This document shows positions 1-7,854 of a stretch of DNA of 64,000 nucleotides, in pieces. The DNA comes from Campylobacterales bacterium (GTDB lineage Bacteria > Campylobacterota > Campylobacteria > Campylobacterales > QNZT01): assembly GCA_027023405.1 (NCBI GenBank), contig JALVVN010000007.1:125676-189675 (forward strand). Direction: 5' to 3'. Position 1 is the first letter of the stretch; each line of letters begins with the position of its first letter. The notes below the pieces were generated by a model. The model made no database searches, was not told the origin of the DNA, and saw only the letters and a list, made by a program, of their open reading frames with translations. The position numbers were made by a program, and so were the translations under genes.

Positions 1-391
1 CTGAACCGGAATCATGTGTCGCTTTGATCACGCACTGATTAGGTAACGACGCAAAATCAAAAGCTTGCGCATCATCATAAACAGTAATTAATTCATTTAA
101 ATATTTTGTGCCTATCTTCTCTTTGATATAGGAACGCACCGCATATTTATCAGAACAGAGTCGTGCAAGTTCACTGTCACCATACACTTTAAGATATTGT
201 AATTTTTCATTATATGTTTTTGGTTCTTTGATATTAAGTGGTTTATGAAATTTTTTGTACCACATATAACGAAGCCAAAACTTCGTAGGTATCAATGCAT
301 ACAGCACACTTCTTGTCTGCCTATAGAGACATTTAAATCCTACATAATACTTTTGAAACAGAGATGGATAAAAACTTCCATAATACGACAT
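1..391 (-). CDS. TupA-like ATP-grasp protein, N-terminal part (runs off window)
   Basis: This minus-strand reading frame is not in the ORF track because it has no stop inside the window. It starts at an ATG at 391 and stays open for about 130 codons to base 1. The part seen ends in DKYAVRSYIKEKIG, then LPNQCVIKATHDSGS. That is the characteristic start of the TupA-like ATP-grasp family (teichuronopeptide and capsule or LPS glycan biosynthesis), where K and H before the glycine-rich loop belong to the ATP-binding region. The rest of the ATP-grasp domain lies outside. It is probably a cytoplasmic enzyme of surface-glycan synthesis; the acceptor cannot be told from this fragment. Confidence 0.75.
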   Translation of the reverse strand, partial: MSYYGSFYPSLFQKYYVGFKCLYRQTRSVLYALIPTKFWLRYMWYKKFHKPLNIKEPKTYNEKLQYLKVYGDSELARLCSDKYAVRSYIKEKIGTKYLNELITVYDDAQAFDFASLPNQCVIKATHDSGS

Positions 392-458
392 AAAATTCCT
401 TGTTAATTAAATTATTTGAATAATACCTTATTGATCCTAATAACAAATCGGCATACGC

Positions 459-464
459 TATAAT
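459..464 (+). promoter_or_regulatory. Probable -10 element for the DUF455 gene
   Basis: A perfect TATAAT lies 27 bases before the ATG at 492, in an AT-rich gap between divergent genes. No good -35 box is at the expected spacing, which is usual for vegetative promoters of Campylobacterota. Confidence 0.45.
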
Positions 465-491
465 TAATAAATAGCATTTCTAAGGAAATTC

Positions 492-1310
492 ATGAAACAA
501 CAAAACTTTTATCTATTGATTGAAAATATTCTCACGACGCCTCAACCCGATCAAAAAATAGAAAAATTTCAATCGATGTACAAAAACTACAAATGTGATA
601 AACTCTCGTTTGAAAGTAAGCATTCCATACAAATCTTTCAAACTCCCTCCTTTGAAGCGATCTGCAAAGTCAAGCCCGCCACATCGATGCCAAAGCGAAC
701 CGCTCTCACCACCCCCAAAGGACAAGCCAATCTACTGCATGCCATCGCCCATATCGAATATAGTGCAATCGATCTGGCACTCGATCACTGCTATCGTTTT
801 CGTGATCTTCCACGCGAATACTACAGTGATTGGCTCAAAGTAGCCGAAGATGAGATACGACACTTTCAAATGCTTCACTCACTTTTGGAGGAGTTAGGTT
901 ATCGATACGGCGATTTTAGTGTGCATCGCTTTTTGTTTGATGTCTCTCAAAAGACGCTGACACTTGTCGAGCGCATGGCGGTAATCCCCCGCTACCTCGA
1001 AGCCGCCGGTCTCGATTCCAATCCTCAAATCATCGAGAAACTGCGTCGCATCGATGATCCCCTTTGCGAAAAGATTATCGATGCGCTTGAGATCATCTTA
1101 GAGGAGGAGGTCGATCATGTCCACAAAGGGGATCGCTGGTTTCGCTACGCATGCCAAAAAGAGGGTATCGATCCCGACACCTACTTCGATCTCGTTGAAG
1201 CGGTGCTCCCCGGTGCCAAACGCCCCAAACCCTTTGTCAATGTTAAAGCACGAAAACGCGCCGGATTTAGCTGTGTGGAACTCAAACAGCTTGGTAGCGA
1301 GGAGTGCTAG
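492..1310 (+). CDS. DUF455 family ferritin-like protein
   Basis: The 272-residue protein belongs to the DUF455 family of ferritin-like four-helix proteins. Putative di-metal residues fall in the expected order: HAIAHIEYSAIDLALD (about 84-99), AEDEIRHFQML (about 118-128), MAVIPRYLEAAGLD and LEEEVDHVHKGDRWF (about 202-216). Each E/D-x-x-H pair resembles a ferritin-type ligand set. The substrate is unknown; some relatives are linked to tRNA-modifying MiaE-like enzymes only by fold. The ATG is preceded by TAAGGA at good spacing. The next gene follows after 45 bases on the same strand. There is no signal peptide, so it is cytoplasmic. Confidence 0.82.
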   Translation: MKQQNFYLLIENILTTPQPDQKIEKFQSMYKNYKCDKLSFESKHSIQIFQTPSFEAICKVKPATSMPKRTALTTPKGQANLLHAIAHIEYSAIDLALDHCYRFRDLPREYYSDWLKVAEDEIRHFQMLHSLLEELGYRYGDFSVHRFLFDVSQKTLTLVERMAVIPRYLEAAGLDSNPQIIEKLRRIDDPLCEKIIDALEIILEEEVDHVHKGDRWFRYACQKEGIDPDTYFDLVEAVLPGAKRPKPFVNVKARKRAGFSCVELKQLGSEEC

Positions 1311-1355
1311 ATTAATCTTTTTAGAATATAATTCTTTTTTTTAGAGGAGAAATAT

Positions 1356-2027
1356 TTGCAATTAAAAAACAAACAGGTGATCTTCTTCGATCTTGACGGT
1401 ACGCTCATCGATTCTCTGCCCGATCTTGCTACCTCACTCAATGCCACGCTGACACACTTTGGCTTTGAGCCCTTTGCAATCGAGACGATTCGCTCGTGGA
1501 TCGGAGGCGGTGCGATTCTGCTTGTGCAGAGGGCTTTTGAGCGAGCGACAAATCGTGCGATCGATCCCGATCTTCAAGCCCAAGCCCTCTCCTTTTTTCT
1601 TCAACACTATGAAAAACACCATTTACGCGCGACCACGCTCTATCCACACTGTCACTCTACGCTTGAGGCACTCAAAGAGCACTACACACTCGGACTCATC
1701 ACCAACAAGCCCGTGCGTTTTGTGCCCTCGATCTTAGAGACACTTCAGATTGATCGCTACTTCAGTATCGTGCTCGGTGGTGATTCGTTAGAGGAGAAGA
1801 AACCCCATCCACTCCCTCTATGCCACGCCATCAAAACGCTTCACACAAGTGCGGAAAAATCTCTGATGATCGGCGACACCCCCAACGATCTCCTCTGCGC
1901 CCGTTCAGCTGGTGTTGACGCTATCGCCATCACTCACGGTTATGCGACACACGAGATGCTTTGCGCGCACAATCCCGACTATCTTGTCGAAAATTTAAAA
2001 CAATTACAAGAAAGGTTATGCCCATGA
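1356..2027 (+). CDS. gph: Phosphoglycolate phosphatase (HAD superfamily)
   Basis: This is a 223-residue HAD hydrolase. Motif I is FFDLDGTLIDSLPDL (about 10-24) with both catalytic aspartates. Motif II is the LITNKP region, and motifs III and IV are KKPHPLPL and MIGDTPNDLLCA. The cap and length fit Gph, which removes phosphate from 2-phosphoglycolate formed by DNA repair or oxygenase side reactions; related HAD enzymes with other sugar phosphates cannot be excluded. The start is TTG, chosen because TTAGAGGAGA sits about 6 bases upstream. The stop overlaps the next start in ATGA, so the two genes are translationally coupled. Confidence 0.85.
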   Translation: MQLKNKQVIFFDLDGTLIDSLPDLATSLNATLTHFGFEPFAIETIRSWIGGGAILLVQRAFERATNRAIDPDLQAQALSFFLQHYEKHHLRATTLYPHCHSTLEALKEHYTLGLITNKPVRFVPSILETLQIDRYFSIVLGGDSLEEKKPHPLPLCHAIKTLHTSAEKSLMIGDTPNDLLCARSAGVDAIAITHGYATHEMLCAHNPDYLVENLKQLQERLCP

Positions 2028-3430
2028 GTTCTACGATACAAAAGATTGCTATCATCGGAGGAGGTGTTGCCGGTGCATCCACAGCGCTGATACTAGCACG
2101 ATACGGATACGATGTCACACTCTATGAAGCACGCGACTCACTCGTGAGCGGCCCACCCTTTTGTCATCTGCATGCCGGAGGAAATCTCTATCCCGATATC
2201 TCGGATGAACAGTGCCTTGATCTACTCAAACAATCGATCGACTTTGCCAAACTCTACCCCTTTATCGTCGATTACCGCCCGACACTCATCGCCCTTCCCG
2301 ACACTTGTGAGCGATCGGTTAGCGATCTACTCCCTCGCCTCAAACGGCTTCAATCACGCTACCGTGAACTGATCGAAGCCGATCCCGCTAATGCACTACT
2401 GGGCGATCCCAAACACTATTTTCGTCTCTATGATCGTAAGAGATTAGAAGCCCTCTCCGCACTCCCCACACCCGACCAACCTCACACCTTTGATGAGTGG
2501 CTCATCGCTCCTGCAAAAATGCTTGATCTTGACAAACTCCAACTGCCACTTATTTTAGTGCAAGAGTATGGGCTCAACCTCTTTTTGCTCGCATCGGCTC
2601 TCGAACTCTCACTCAAACAATTTCCTAATCTCGCACTCCATCTCAAGACCCGTGCCAAAGAGGTCAAACAAGAAGATGGTTCATGGTCACTCACAAGCGA
2701 CGATGGAGTCGCACACTACGACTACCTCATCAATGCTTGTGGTTATCAAACCGGTGAGATCGACGATATGATCGGTATCAAAGATAGGCGACTTGTCGAA
2801 TTTAAAGCCGCGTATGTCACCCAATGCCCAGAGCTAACCGCCTTCCCGGAGATCATCTTTCACGGCAAGCGGGGCACCCCGCAGGGAATGGGACAATTTA
2901 CCCCCTACCCCCAAGGACACTTTCAACTCCACGGCATGACCAAGGAGATCACCCTCTTTGAAGAGGGACTCGCCCAAAGCAGTAGCACCAGTGCCCAACC
3001 CCGACTCAAACCGCATCTCCTACACAAACTTAATCGTGGTTGGCGGTGGAAAACCGTCGAAGAAAGAAGCAAGAGAGCCATCTCTCATCTTGCCCGTTTT
3101 ATCCCGGCATTTCAATCTGCAAAACCTGCCGCAAAACCGCTCTACGGTGCCCAGCAAATCCCCGGAGACAATCCTGATCTTAGGGTGGCGGAAGTGAGCT
3201 TTCCTACCGATAACTATGCGCGTTGCGAAATCGTCAAAGTTTCATCGGTATTAGATATGATCAAAGCGATTCTTGCTGATCTTGGAGTGGAGCAAAGTGA
3301 TTTGTTAAAACCTTTGAAGGTTGATGAAAAAGAGGTAGAAGCCTATGCAAAAGAGATAGCACAACAGCGCGGTTATCCCCCACAGATGGCATCTCTCCTT
3401 ATTCCAAAACAACTACAGTGCAAAGAGTAA
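2024..3430 (+). CDS. FAD-dependent oxidoreductase, DAO type, role unknown
   Basis: A dinucleotide-binding motif GGGVAGAS opens the protein, followed by the E of LYEARDSL that binds the ribose. A second block HAGGNLYPDIS recalls the FAD domain of amino-acid-oxidase-like and MnmC-type oxidases. No methyltransferase part is present. The track starts this ORF at 1961, but the ATG at 2024 overlaps the gph stop (ATGA) and has AAGAAAGG 9 bases upstream, so I use 2024 (468 residues). There is no signal peptide. The substrate is not known, and the coupling to gph is the only context. The 3' end overlaps the convergent gene by 18 bases. Confidence 0.75.
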   Translation: MSSTIQKIAIIGGGVAGASTALILARYGYDVTLYEARDSLVSGPPFCHLHAGGNLYPDISDEQCLDLLKQSIDFAKLYPFIVDYRPTLIALPDTCERSVSDLLPRLKRLQSRYRELIEADPANALLGDPKHYFRLYDRKRLEALSALPTPDQPHTFDEWLIAPAKMLDLDKLQLPLILVQEYGLNLFLLASALELSLKQFPNLALHLKTRAKEVKQEDGSWSLTSDDGVAHYDYLINACGYQTGEIDDMIGIKDRRLVEFKAAYVTQCPELTAFPEIIFHGKRGTPQGMGQFTPYPQGHFQLHGMTKEITLFEEGLAQSSSTSAQPRLKPHLLHKLNRGWRWKTVEERSKRAISHLARFIPAFQSAKPAAKPLYGAQQIPGDNPDLRVAEVSFPTDNYARCEIVKVSSVLDMIKAILADLGVEQSDLLKPLKVDEKEVEAYAKEIAQQRGYPPQMASLLIPKQLQCKE

Positions 3431-3880
3431 TAGATACACCACCCATCCCGTTATGAGTGTCAAGACAAGATCGACAAAGAGAATCCGCCCCCATAACGCA
3501 TGATGAAAATGCTCAAAAGGTTGGGGATAGCGTAGTGATGACTTGAGCACCAACCACACCCAGATAAAGAAGGTACTTAACGCCAAAAAGAGATGCGCAC
3601 CAAACACCCAAGCAAGTATCGCACTCCCCCAATAGTTACTCTGATGCACCCGAGTCGTTACATCGCCCAAGCGAATATCAACCTCTAACACCATCACTAC
3701 AACGGTCATCAAAAGCAGTAGCAATATCTGTAAATTTTTATGCCATACAATTTTACCTTTAGAAACAAATGCAATCGCAAACATCATGCCTAGCGGTATC
3801 AACCCCGAAGCAATCATAATTGTATCGATGAGGAGATCCGCGCGTGTCCCTAAAAACCCCTCTGCTATCATCTTGAGCAC
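3413..3880 (-). CDS. Small integral membrane protein, DUF420-like
   Basis: The 155-residue protein has four clear hydrophobic segments (about 17-40, 48-66, 84-110 and 130-153). Histidines lie near membrane edges (IVWHKNLQ, RVHQSN, GAHLFLA, FEHFHHALWGR). The topology and the His in the second segment resemble the DUF420/YozB group linked to cytochrome oxidase assembly in other bacteria, but the match is weak and the function is not established. It overlaps the upstream Nudix gene by 13 bases, so both are probably translated from one mRNA. Confidence 0.6.
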   Translation of the reverse strand: MLKMIAEGFLGTRADLLIDTIMIASGLIPLGMMFAIAFVSKGKIVWHKNLQILLLLLMTVVVMVLEVDIRLGDVTTRVHQSNYWGSAILAWVFGAHLFLALSTFFIWVWLVLKSSLRYPQPFEHFHHALWGRILFVDLVLTLITGWVVYLLLFAL

Positions 3881-4446
3881 TGCTTATCGAAAAACCACAT
3901 AAACGCAAAAAGCAAGCCTGGCGTCTTGATCTTGGACTCATCATACATAAAGTCACGCGCTTGAGAAAGGGGTAGATAGATCACTTCGATCTGTTCATCA
4001 TCGATCCCACCCCCTTCACTCACCTGCATCGATGCATCTACTTCGGCATAAAAAAGTGTCTGGCGTCCACCGGCAAAACCCACAGCAGCGTTATATGCGG
4101 TAATGCGTTTAATCACATTGAGCGTAACCTCATACCCACACTCTTCTAAAATCTCCTCTTTGGCGATCTGCTCTAAAGACTTCTGCTTATCAACCAATCC
4201 GGCACACAGCTCATAAGTAAGCCCATCATTTTTATACTTCAAATAGATAGCGGGACGAAACTGTTTGACCAAGACAAAGGCATCACGATCACGATGATAG
4301 AGGAGTATCGCCACGCTGTCAAAGGTCTCTGCCACTTCCCAATCTCTAAGCACTCCATTGTGCCGAAATGTCATCAACTGCGGTTTGATATATTGGGGGT
4401 TTGTAAGGGGTTCGAGTTTAAGTATCTCTATTTTATCAGTAGCCAT
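3868..4446 (-). CDS. Nudix hydrolase, UDP-sugar diphosphatase (NUDT14-like) type
   Basis: The protein (192 residues) contains a Nudix box GLVDKQKSLEQIAKEEILEE followed by CGY at about 103-125. The canonical E and R positions are replaced by K and E, while the metal-binding EExxEE core is kept. This variant box, together with SVAILLYHRDRDAFVLVKQFRPA, is typical of UDP-glucose/ADP-ribose pyrophosphatases of the NUDT14 group. The likely reaction is hydrolysis of a nucleoside diphosphate sugar to NMP and sugar phosphate in the cytoplasm. The ATG has AGGA 8 bases upstream. It overlaps mgtE by 19 bases, so it belongs to the mgtE operon. Confidence 0.82.
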   Translation of the reverse strand: MATDKIEILKLEPLTNPQYIKPQLMTFRHNGVLRDWEVAETFDSVAILLYHRDRDAFVLVKQFRPAIYLKYKNDGLTYELCAGLVDKQKSLEQIAKEEILEECGYEVTLNVIKRITAYNAAVGFAGGRQTLFYAEVDASMQVSEGGGIDDEQIEVIYLPLSQARDFMYDESKIKTPGLLFAFMWFFDKQCSR

Positions 4447-5801
4447 TTTGCCAATCCTAAAAAACTAAAAAAACCGAGCACATCGGTGACGGTCGTCAAA
4501 ATCACTGTGCTTCCCACCGCCGGATCGATATTGAGTCGTTTCAAGATCAGTGGAATCACAGCACCAAAAAAACCTGCTGCCAACAGATTGATAATCATCG
4601 CCAATCCAATCACTACACCCAGCATCGGCTTGTGAAACCAGAGTGATGCAATCAGCCCCAAAATCAGCGCAAAGAGCAATCCATTAAGCACCGACATCAA
4701 TATCTCCCGCTTAATCGCCTCTTTGGAGTTATTGAGTTCTATGTCCCCTAGTGCCAATTTCCGCACCGTAACGGTGAGTGTCTGCGTACCGGCATTGCCC
4801 CCCATCGATGCGACAATCGGCATCAACACCGCCAATGCGACATAGGCTTGGATCGTATCATCAAAGAGTTGGATCACCGCCGATGCCAATATAGCAGTCA
4901 AAAGATTGATAAAGAGCCACCATGCCCTCTTTTTACCGGCGACGAAAAAATCTTCGTCCTCCTCCGCTTCATCATCGACTCCGGCGAGGTTATAGATCTG
5001 CTCTGTCGCACTCTCTTGGATGACATCATAGATATCGTCGGAGGTGATTCGCCCTGTCAACTCTCCATGATAATTGACTACCGGTACAACCGCCAAATCG
5101 TGTTCTTTGAAGAATTTTGCTACCTCTTTAATATCATCATCATCTTTGACATAAAGGCTCTTGTATTGCTCCTCTTTCCCCTCTAAAAATTCTCGATAGG
5201 TTTGACTAAAATCGGCAATGATCAAATCCTCAAAAGGAATCGTAAACATCAAGTTGTTGTAACTGCCGACCACAAAAACATTGTGCGTATCATCCAACTC
5301 TTCACTCTCTTTGAGCGCTTTAAGTCTTTGAATAGAGGAGGCGATGCTCTCATCCAACTTCGCACTAAAGAGCTCTGTTTGCATATAAGCACCTGCCTGA
5401 GACTCATCATAGCGCTTGAGCTTTTTGATCTCCTCCTGATCCTCTTCATCCATCGAGGAGAGGATTTGATCCGCTTTCTCTTTATCAATATCCTCGATAT
5501 CTTGGAGTAGATCGGTCGCATCATCACTATCGAGCTCTTCGATCACCTCGACCAAATCCTGCTTCGGAAGCTCCTCGATGATATCTTTGAGGTGCTTTTC
5601 CGGAAGTTCCAGAGCGATATCTCCCAAGCAATCATTTGGAATCTTTTGAAGATACTCATGAAACTTCTCCTCATCACTCGCATAGATTTGCTTGAGTGCT
5701 TTGGCAATATCTGTCGCTGAACAACTGGAAGCTTGGGGATCTTCGACATAGGAATCAAGCAGTTCTATTTGCGTACTCAAATCTTTCTCTTTAGACATCA
5801 T
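4428..5801 (-). CDS. mgtE: Magnesium transporter MgtE
   Basis: The 457-residue protein has the full MgtE plan: an acidic N domain of helical repeats (about 20-130, with the ELPKQDLVEVIEELDSDD stretch), two CBS domains (about 135-260), a plug helix and five membrane helices from about 290. The pore signature MGGNAGTQTLTV is intact. MgtE is a homodimeric Mg2+ channel of the inner membrane gated by Mg2+ binding to the N and CBS domains. Two consecutive ATGs are possible; the second (5798) has better spacing from AGGAGG. The start overlaps the stop of the upstream peptidase gene. Confidence 0.95.
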   Translation of the reverse strand: MMSKEKDLSTQIELLDSYVEDPQASSCSATDIAKALKQIYASDEEKFHEYLQKIPNDCLGDIALELPEKHLKDIIEELPKQDLVEVIEELDSDDATDLLQDIEDIDKEKADQILSSMDEEDQEEIKKLKRYDESQAGAYMQTELFSAKLDESIASSIQRLKALKESEELDDTHNVFVVGSYNNLMFTIPFEDLIIADFSQTYREFLEGKEEQYKSLYVKDDDDIKEVAKFFKEHDLAVVPVVNYHGELTGRITSDDIYDVIQESATEQIYNLAGVDDEAEEDEDFFVAGKKRAWWLFINLLTAILASAVIQLFDDTIQAYVALAVLMPIVASMGGNAGTQTLTVTVRKLALGDIELNNSKEAIKREILMSVLNGLLFALILGLIASLWFHKPMLGVVIGLAMIINLLAAGFFGAVIPLILKRLNIDPAVGSTVILTTVTDVLGFFSFLGLAKWLLIK

Positions 5802-7006
5802 ACCCCTCCTTTGTCTGAACTATCAGAGATATTACGATCTTCAATCGTCTCGAGCGAAACTTGATCTTTCTCCCTTTTGTTTTGAGATTGTAGCAGATTT
5901 TTAATCTTTTGGAGATAGATTTTCACACTTTGTAAAAAAGCGCGTCGTTTTTCTCCTCTTAAGCCACCTTGAAAAGTGATCTGCAAGGCTGGATTGATCC
6001 ATCTACCGTTTCGACTCAAGCCAAAATGCAGATGCGGTCCCGTACTCATACCTGTATTTCCTGAAAGGGCAATCAATTCACCGGTTTTTACCTGTTTGCC
6101 CACATGCGTTTTAAAACGACTCAAATGGGCATAAAAAGTTTTATATCCTCCCGGATGGCGAATGATCACTACATTTCCATACCCGCCCTTTTTACCGGCA
6201 AAGATCACCTTACCGTTATAGGCCGCTTTGATAGGCGTACCGACTGGCGTTGCATAATCGATCCCGTGATGCGCGCGATAGCGATGCAAAATAGGATGCC
6301 ATCGTTTATTGGTAAAGACAGAAGAAATATGATTGTAATGACAAGGTACAATAAAAGAGGATTTTTTTGCGTTTTTACCGTTTTGATCATAATAACGCCC
6401 ATCCAGTGCCAAAAAGCGATAATAGGGTTTACCACGCACTTCTATCATAGCCGCTTCGATAATCGGATCACCAAAGGGTTTACCCAATCGCATCTTCTCA
6501 TCATAAAGCACCACCAAGTGATCTCCTTTGCGAATCTTGCGAAAATCGATCACCTTTTTAAAGAGCTGCTCCACCTCAATCGCCACATCAAAATTACCAC
6601 ATCGTTTTGTAATATCTTTGGAGGGAATCCCCGCAAACGCCATTACCAAATGTTTGCGAATTGTTTTGTAAATGATGGGAATCACCTCAAATTGATACTT
6701 ACCGCTCAAATCTCGTGAAATATGAAGTTGTAACTCTTCAGAAAGTGGCAAAAGTACCTGTAAAACCTGTCCATTTTCATCTCGGACGATATAGTAAGTT
6801 GTCGCCATACGAATATCCATCAAGAGCTTCTCATCTTCAGGATCAAGCTTGTAGTAGAGTTTGAGTGGCATCTTGTTTTGATGTAAAAAGGAGAGAAAAG
6901 TCTCCCCTGCTCTCCACACCTGCTCCTGTACAATGTGCCCTTTGAGTGTATACGCCTGTAAAAGATAAGGAGTGAGTAAAATTATCCATAGTAACTGTCG
7001 AATCAC
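5798..7006 (-). CDS. M23 peptidoglycan endopeptidase, Csd3/HdpA-like
   Basis: A signal peptide (LLWIILLTPYLLQAY) precedes about 230 residues of N-terminal domains, followed by an M23 (LytM) domain at about 245-345. Zn ligands are visible in HHGIDYATP and HLHFGLSRNG. Length (402) and domain plan match Helicobacter Csd3, a DD-carboxypeptidase/endopeptidase that trims periplasmic peptidoglycan and helps set cell shape. A Lys/Ser-rich tail of about 40 residues follows the catalytic domain. The start is GTG (GTGATTCGA) with AAGGGAAG upstream. Two overlapping palindromes lie just 5' of the gene. mgtE is coupled downstream by ATGA. Confidence 0.88.
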   Translation of the reverse strand: MIRQLLWIILLTPYLLQAYTLKGHIVQEQVWRAGETFLSFLHQNKMPLKLYYKLDPEDEKLLMDIRMATTYYIVRDENGQVLQVLLPLSEELQLHISRDLSGKYQFEVIPIIYKTIRKHLVMAFAGIPSKDITKRCGNFDVAIEVEQLFKKVIDFRKIRKGDHLVVLYDEKMRLGKPFGDPIIEAAMIEVRGKPYYRFLALDGRYYDQNGKNAKKSSFIVPCHYNHISSVFTNKRWHPILHRYRAHHGIDYATPVGTPIKAAYNGKVIFAGKKGGYGNVVIIRHPGGYKTFYAHLSRFKTHVGKQVKTGELIALSGNTGMSTGPHLHFGLSRNGRWINPALQITFQGGLRGEKRRAFLQSVKIYLQKIKNLLQSQNKREKDQVSLETIEDRNISDSSDKGGV

Positions 7007-7015
7007 GCGTCGCTT

Positions 7016-7054
7016 CCCTTATAAGGGCACATCTAAAAACCCTAGATGTGCCCT
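7016..7054. promoter_or_regulatory. Two overlapping inverted repeats between divergent genes
   Basis: CCCTTATAAGGG is a perfect 12-base palindrome (7016-7027). It overlaps a perfect 12-bp stem AGGGCACATCTA / TAGATGTGCCCT with a 7-base loop (7024-7054). The gap separates the divergent csd3-like and pgbA-like genes, so a transcription terminator has no obvious client here. An operator or a 5' leader hairpin of the peptidase mRNA is more likely. Confidence 0.6.
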
Positions 7055-7098
7055 AAAATCAATCGCCAAAGTATACTAAAAGTAAATAAAGATTGTTG

Positions 7099-7104
7099 TA
7101 TAAT
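7099..7104 (+). promoter_or_regulatory. Probable -10 element for the pgbA-like gene
   Basis: A perfect TATAAT lies 30 bases before the ATG chosen at 7135, in the gap between divergent genes. Confidence 0.45.
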
Positions 7105-7134
7105 CACTCTAAAAACATCAAAGGTAATACTAAA

Positions 7135-7848
7135 ATGTTCAAAAAGATACTGATACTCTTTACAATCGCAGTGCACGCACTTTATGCAGGCTCTGCCATT
7201 ACGACCCATATAGAAAAGTTCAATAAAGGTTACGCCGTTGTCACTGCCCCCAAAGCACTTCCTATAGGCGTCAGTGGCATTGTTCTACGCAATTTTGACA
7301 ATACCCACGAGGCAATCATCGCCAATGCCCTTGTCGTACAGGCAGCCGGTTCACATCTCGCACTCAAACTCACGCCCTACCGTGATCTCCAACAAGATGT
7401 GCTACCCACTTACAATATCGCACCCAAAGTCGGTGATCGTGTCGTTCTGCAACATCACTACTCCCGTATTCTTCCAATCGTACCAGATAAGGCAAGTTTC
7501 GATGCACTCGTTTCCCGATACCCCAATCTTACTTGGGTACACCCTGACCTCTATGCATCGGCACTAGAGAGCTCCTTTCATTCTAAACCCAATCGTGAAA
7601 ATCTCCAAGCAGAGTGCAGAGACGACAGTATCGGACTGCTTCTGTTTCAAATCAATGATAAAGATTACTTTGTCGATTGTAAAAGCTTTCATGTGATCGA
7701 TACGCAACCTGCAACACCCGCCACCACCTTTCTCACCCCGTTTTACAATCGTCTAGGCAAGATTAAGGGGCGTTTTATGGGGCTCTTTGGAGGCGGTACG
7801 ATCACAGATTTCAATCGCTACTATTCACAACTGCTCTTTCAAAAGTAG
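7135..7848 (+). CDS. Periplasmic or surface protein with PgbA-type N-terminal domain
   Basis: The protein has a signal peptide (MFKKILILFTIAVHALYAGS) and one domain resembling the N-terminal domain of Helicobacter pylori PgbA: an HIEKFNKGYAVV start, then SGIVLRNFDNTHEAIIANALV and GDRVVLQHHYSRILPIVPD. In H. pylori the family was named for plasminogen binding. Free-living relatives carry the same domain, so the native role is probably envelope-related and is unknown. Two cysteines (about 176 and 197) could form a disulfide. The track starts at 7093, but the ATG at 7135 gives the signal peptide its start and has AAAGGTAA upstream. Confidence 0.78.
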   Translation: MFKKILILFTIAVHALYAGSAITTHIEKFNKGYAVVTAPKALPIGVSGIVLRNFDNTHEAIIANALVVQAAGSHLALKLTPYRDLQQDVLPTYNIAPKVGDRVVLQHHYSRILPIVPDKASFDALVSRYPNLTWVHPDLYASALESSFHSKPNRENLQAECRDDSIGLLLFQINDKDYFVDCKSFHVIDTQPATPATTFLTPFYNRLGKIKGRFMGLFGGGTITDFNRYYSQLLFQK

Positions 7849-7854
7849 GCTAAG

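Noticed and set aside
3868-4446. Nudix gene as a broken enzyme because two box residues differ
   Set aside because: The variation is that of the NUDT14-type family, and the metal-binding glutamates are intact.
6104-6718. 204-residue plus-strand ORF
   Set aside because: Antisense shadow of the Csd3-like peptidase; no ribosome site and no family features.
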